Assembly (NCBI RefSeq): GCF_001570365.1
Contig: NZ_BBYK01000044.1
Coordinates: 245,086-309,085 of the forward strand
Source of the DNA: Microtetraspora fusca
Lineage (GTDB): Bacteria > Actinomycetota > Actinomycetes > Streptosporangiales > Streptosporangiaceae
Reading direction: 5' to 3'
DNA length: 64,000 nt
Of the stretch, positions 63,976-64,000 are shown one piece after another. A program made the translations under genes and the position numbers. How positions within the stretch are numbered: the first letter of the stretch is position 1; every line of letters starts with the position of its first letter. The notes under the pieces are model-generated. The model ran no database searches. It was not told the DNA's origin and saw only the letters and a list, made by a program, of their open reading frames with translations.

Positions 63976-64000
63976 TACGGCTTCGCCCTCGGTCAGCCTG

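Noticed and set aside
1..64000. tRNA, rRNA, phage, transposase and CRISPR genes
   Set aside because: None recognised on either strand; a tRNA scan and IS search would be needed to exclude very divergent ones.

Overview
The window is very GC-rich (roughly 70% or more by eye). It is full of translationally coupled genes (ATGA, GTGA and TTGA stop/start overlaps), uses many GTG and TTG starts, and carries secreted chitinases with Ser/Pro linkers, a SigE-type ECF sigma factor, a DivIVA-like coiled coil, a CsoR repressor and a WXG100/YbaB locus with a giant cargo protein. That points to a filamentous actinomycete; a member of the Streptosporangiales (Streptosporangiaceae/Thermomonosporaceae-like) is my best guess, inferred from gene content only. 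I saw no tRNA, rRNA, CRISPR array, insertion sequence or phage gene.

Layout. 1-8.9 kb: two secreted GH18 chitinases sharing one carbohydrate-binding module in opposite architectures. They flank an ASCH protein, an asparaginase/polysaccharide deacetylase pair, a GNAT enzyme and an MFS/LysR pair. 9.1-13.2 kb: a three-gene module of a RecB/Cas4-like nuclease with a four-Cys cluster, an unknown protein with a beta-rich C-terminus, and an SF1 helicase; together it reads like a Dna2-type nuclease-helicase split over three genes. 13.2-17.2 kb: ECF sigma factor and partner membrane protein, a small exported emfourin-like protein, and a secreted trypsin-fold protease with a large insertion. 17.75-25.0 kb: a five-gene operon of SWIM zinc finger, unknown 470-aa protein, VWA protein, MoxR-like AAA+ ATPase and DUF5682-like protein. 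25.0-39.2 kb (minus strand): a type VII secretion-like cargo locus of SseB-like protein, 129-aa protein, YbaB/EbfC protein, WXG100-like protein, a 3558-aa giant protein with a duplicated HExxH/HExxD region, and two paralogous small proteins that may be immunity or accessory factors.

39.4-49 kb: HAD hydrolase, a GH65 phosphorylase/beta-phosphoglucomutase pair, and a two-component system divergent from a lipoprotein/adaptor/MacB-like ABC exporter operon. 49-52.3 kb: two paralogous small secreted proteins, a Ser/Thr kinase that has lost its N-lobe, and a small HTH plus ClpX-type zinc-finger protein whose start codon abuts a perfect 25-bp palindrome. 52.4-64 kb: kynureninase, VanZ-like protein, GntR/UTRA regulator, DivIVA-like scaffold, gamma-carbonic anhydrase-like protein, secreted EEP-family protein, PIG-V-like mannosyltransferase, two unknowns, CsoR and a glycosyltransferase pair.

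The strongest candidates for an undescribed system are the nuclease/unknown/helicase module, the SWIM-VWA-MoxR-DUF5682 operon, and the giant cargo locus with its paralogous downstream pair. The first two are intracellular ATP-driven machines of the kind often seen in bacterial conflict systems; that role is inference.
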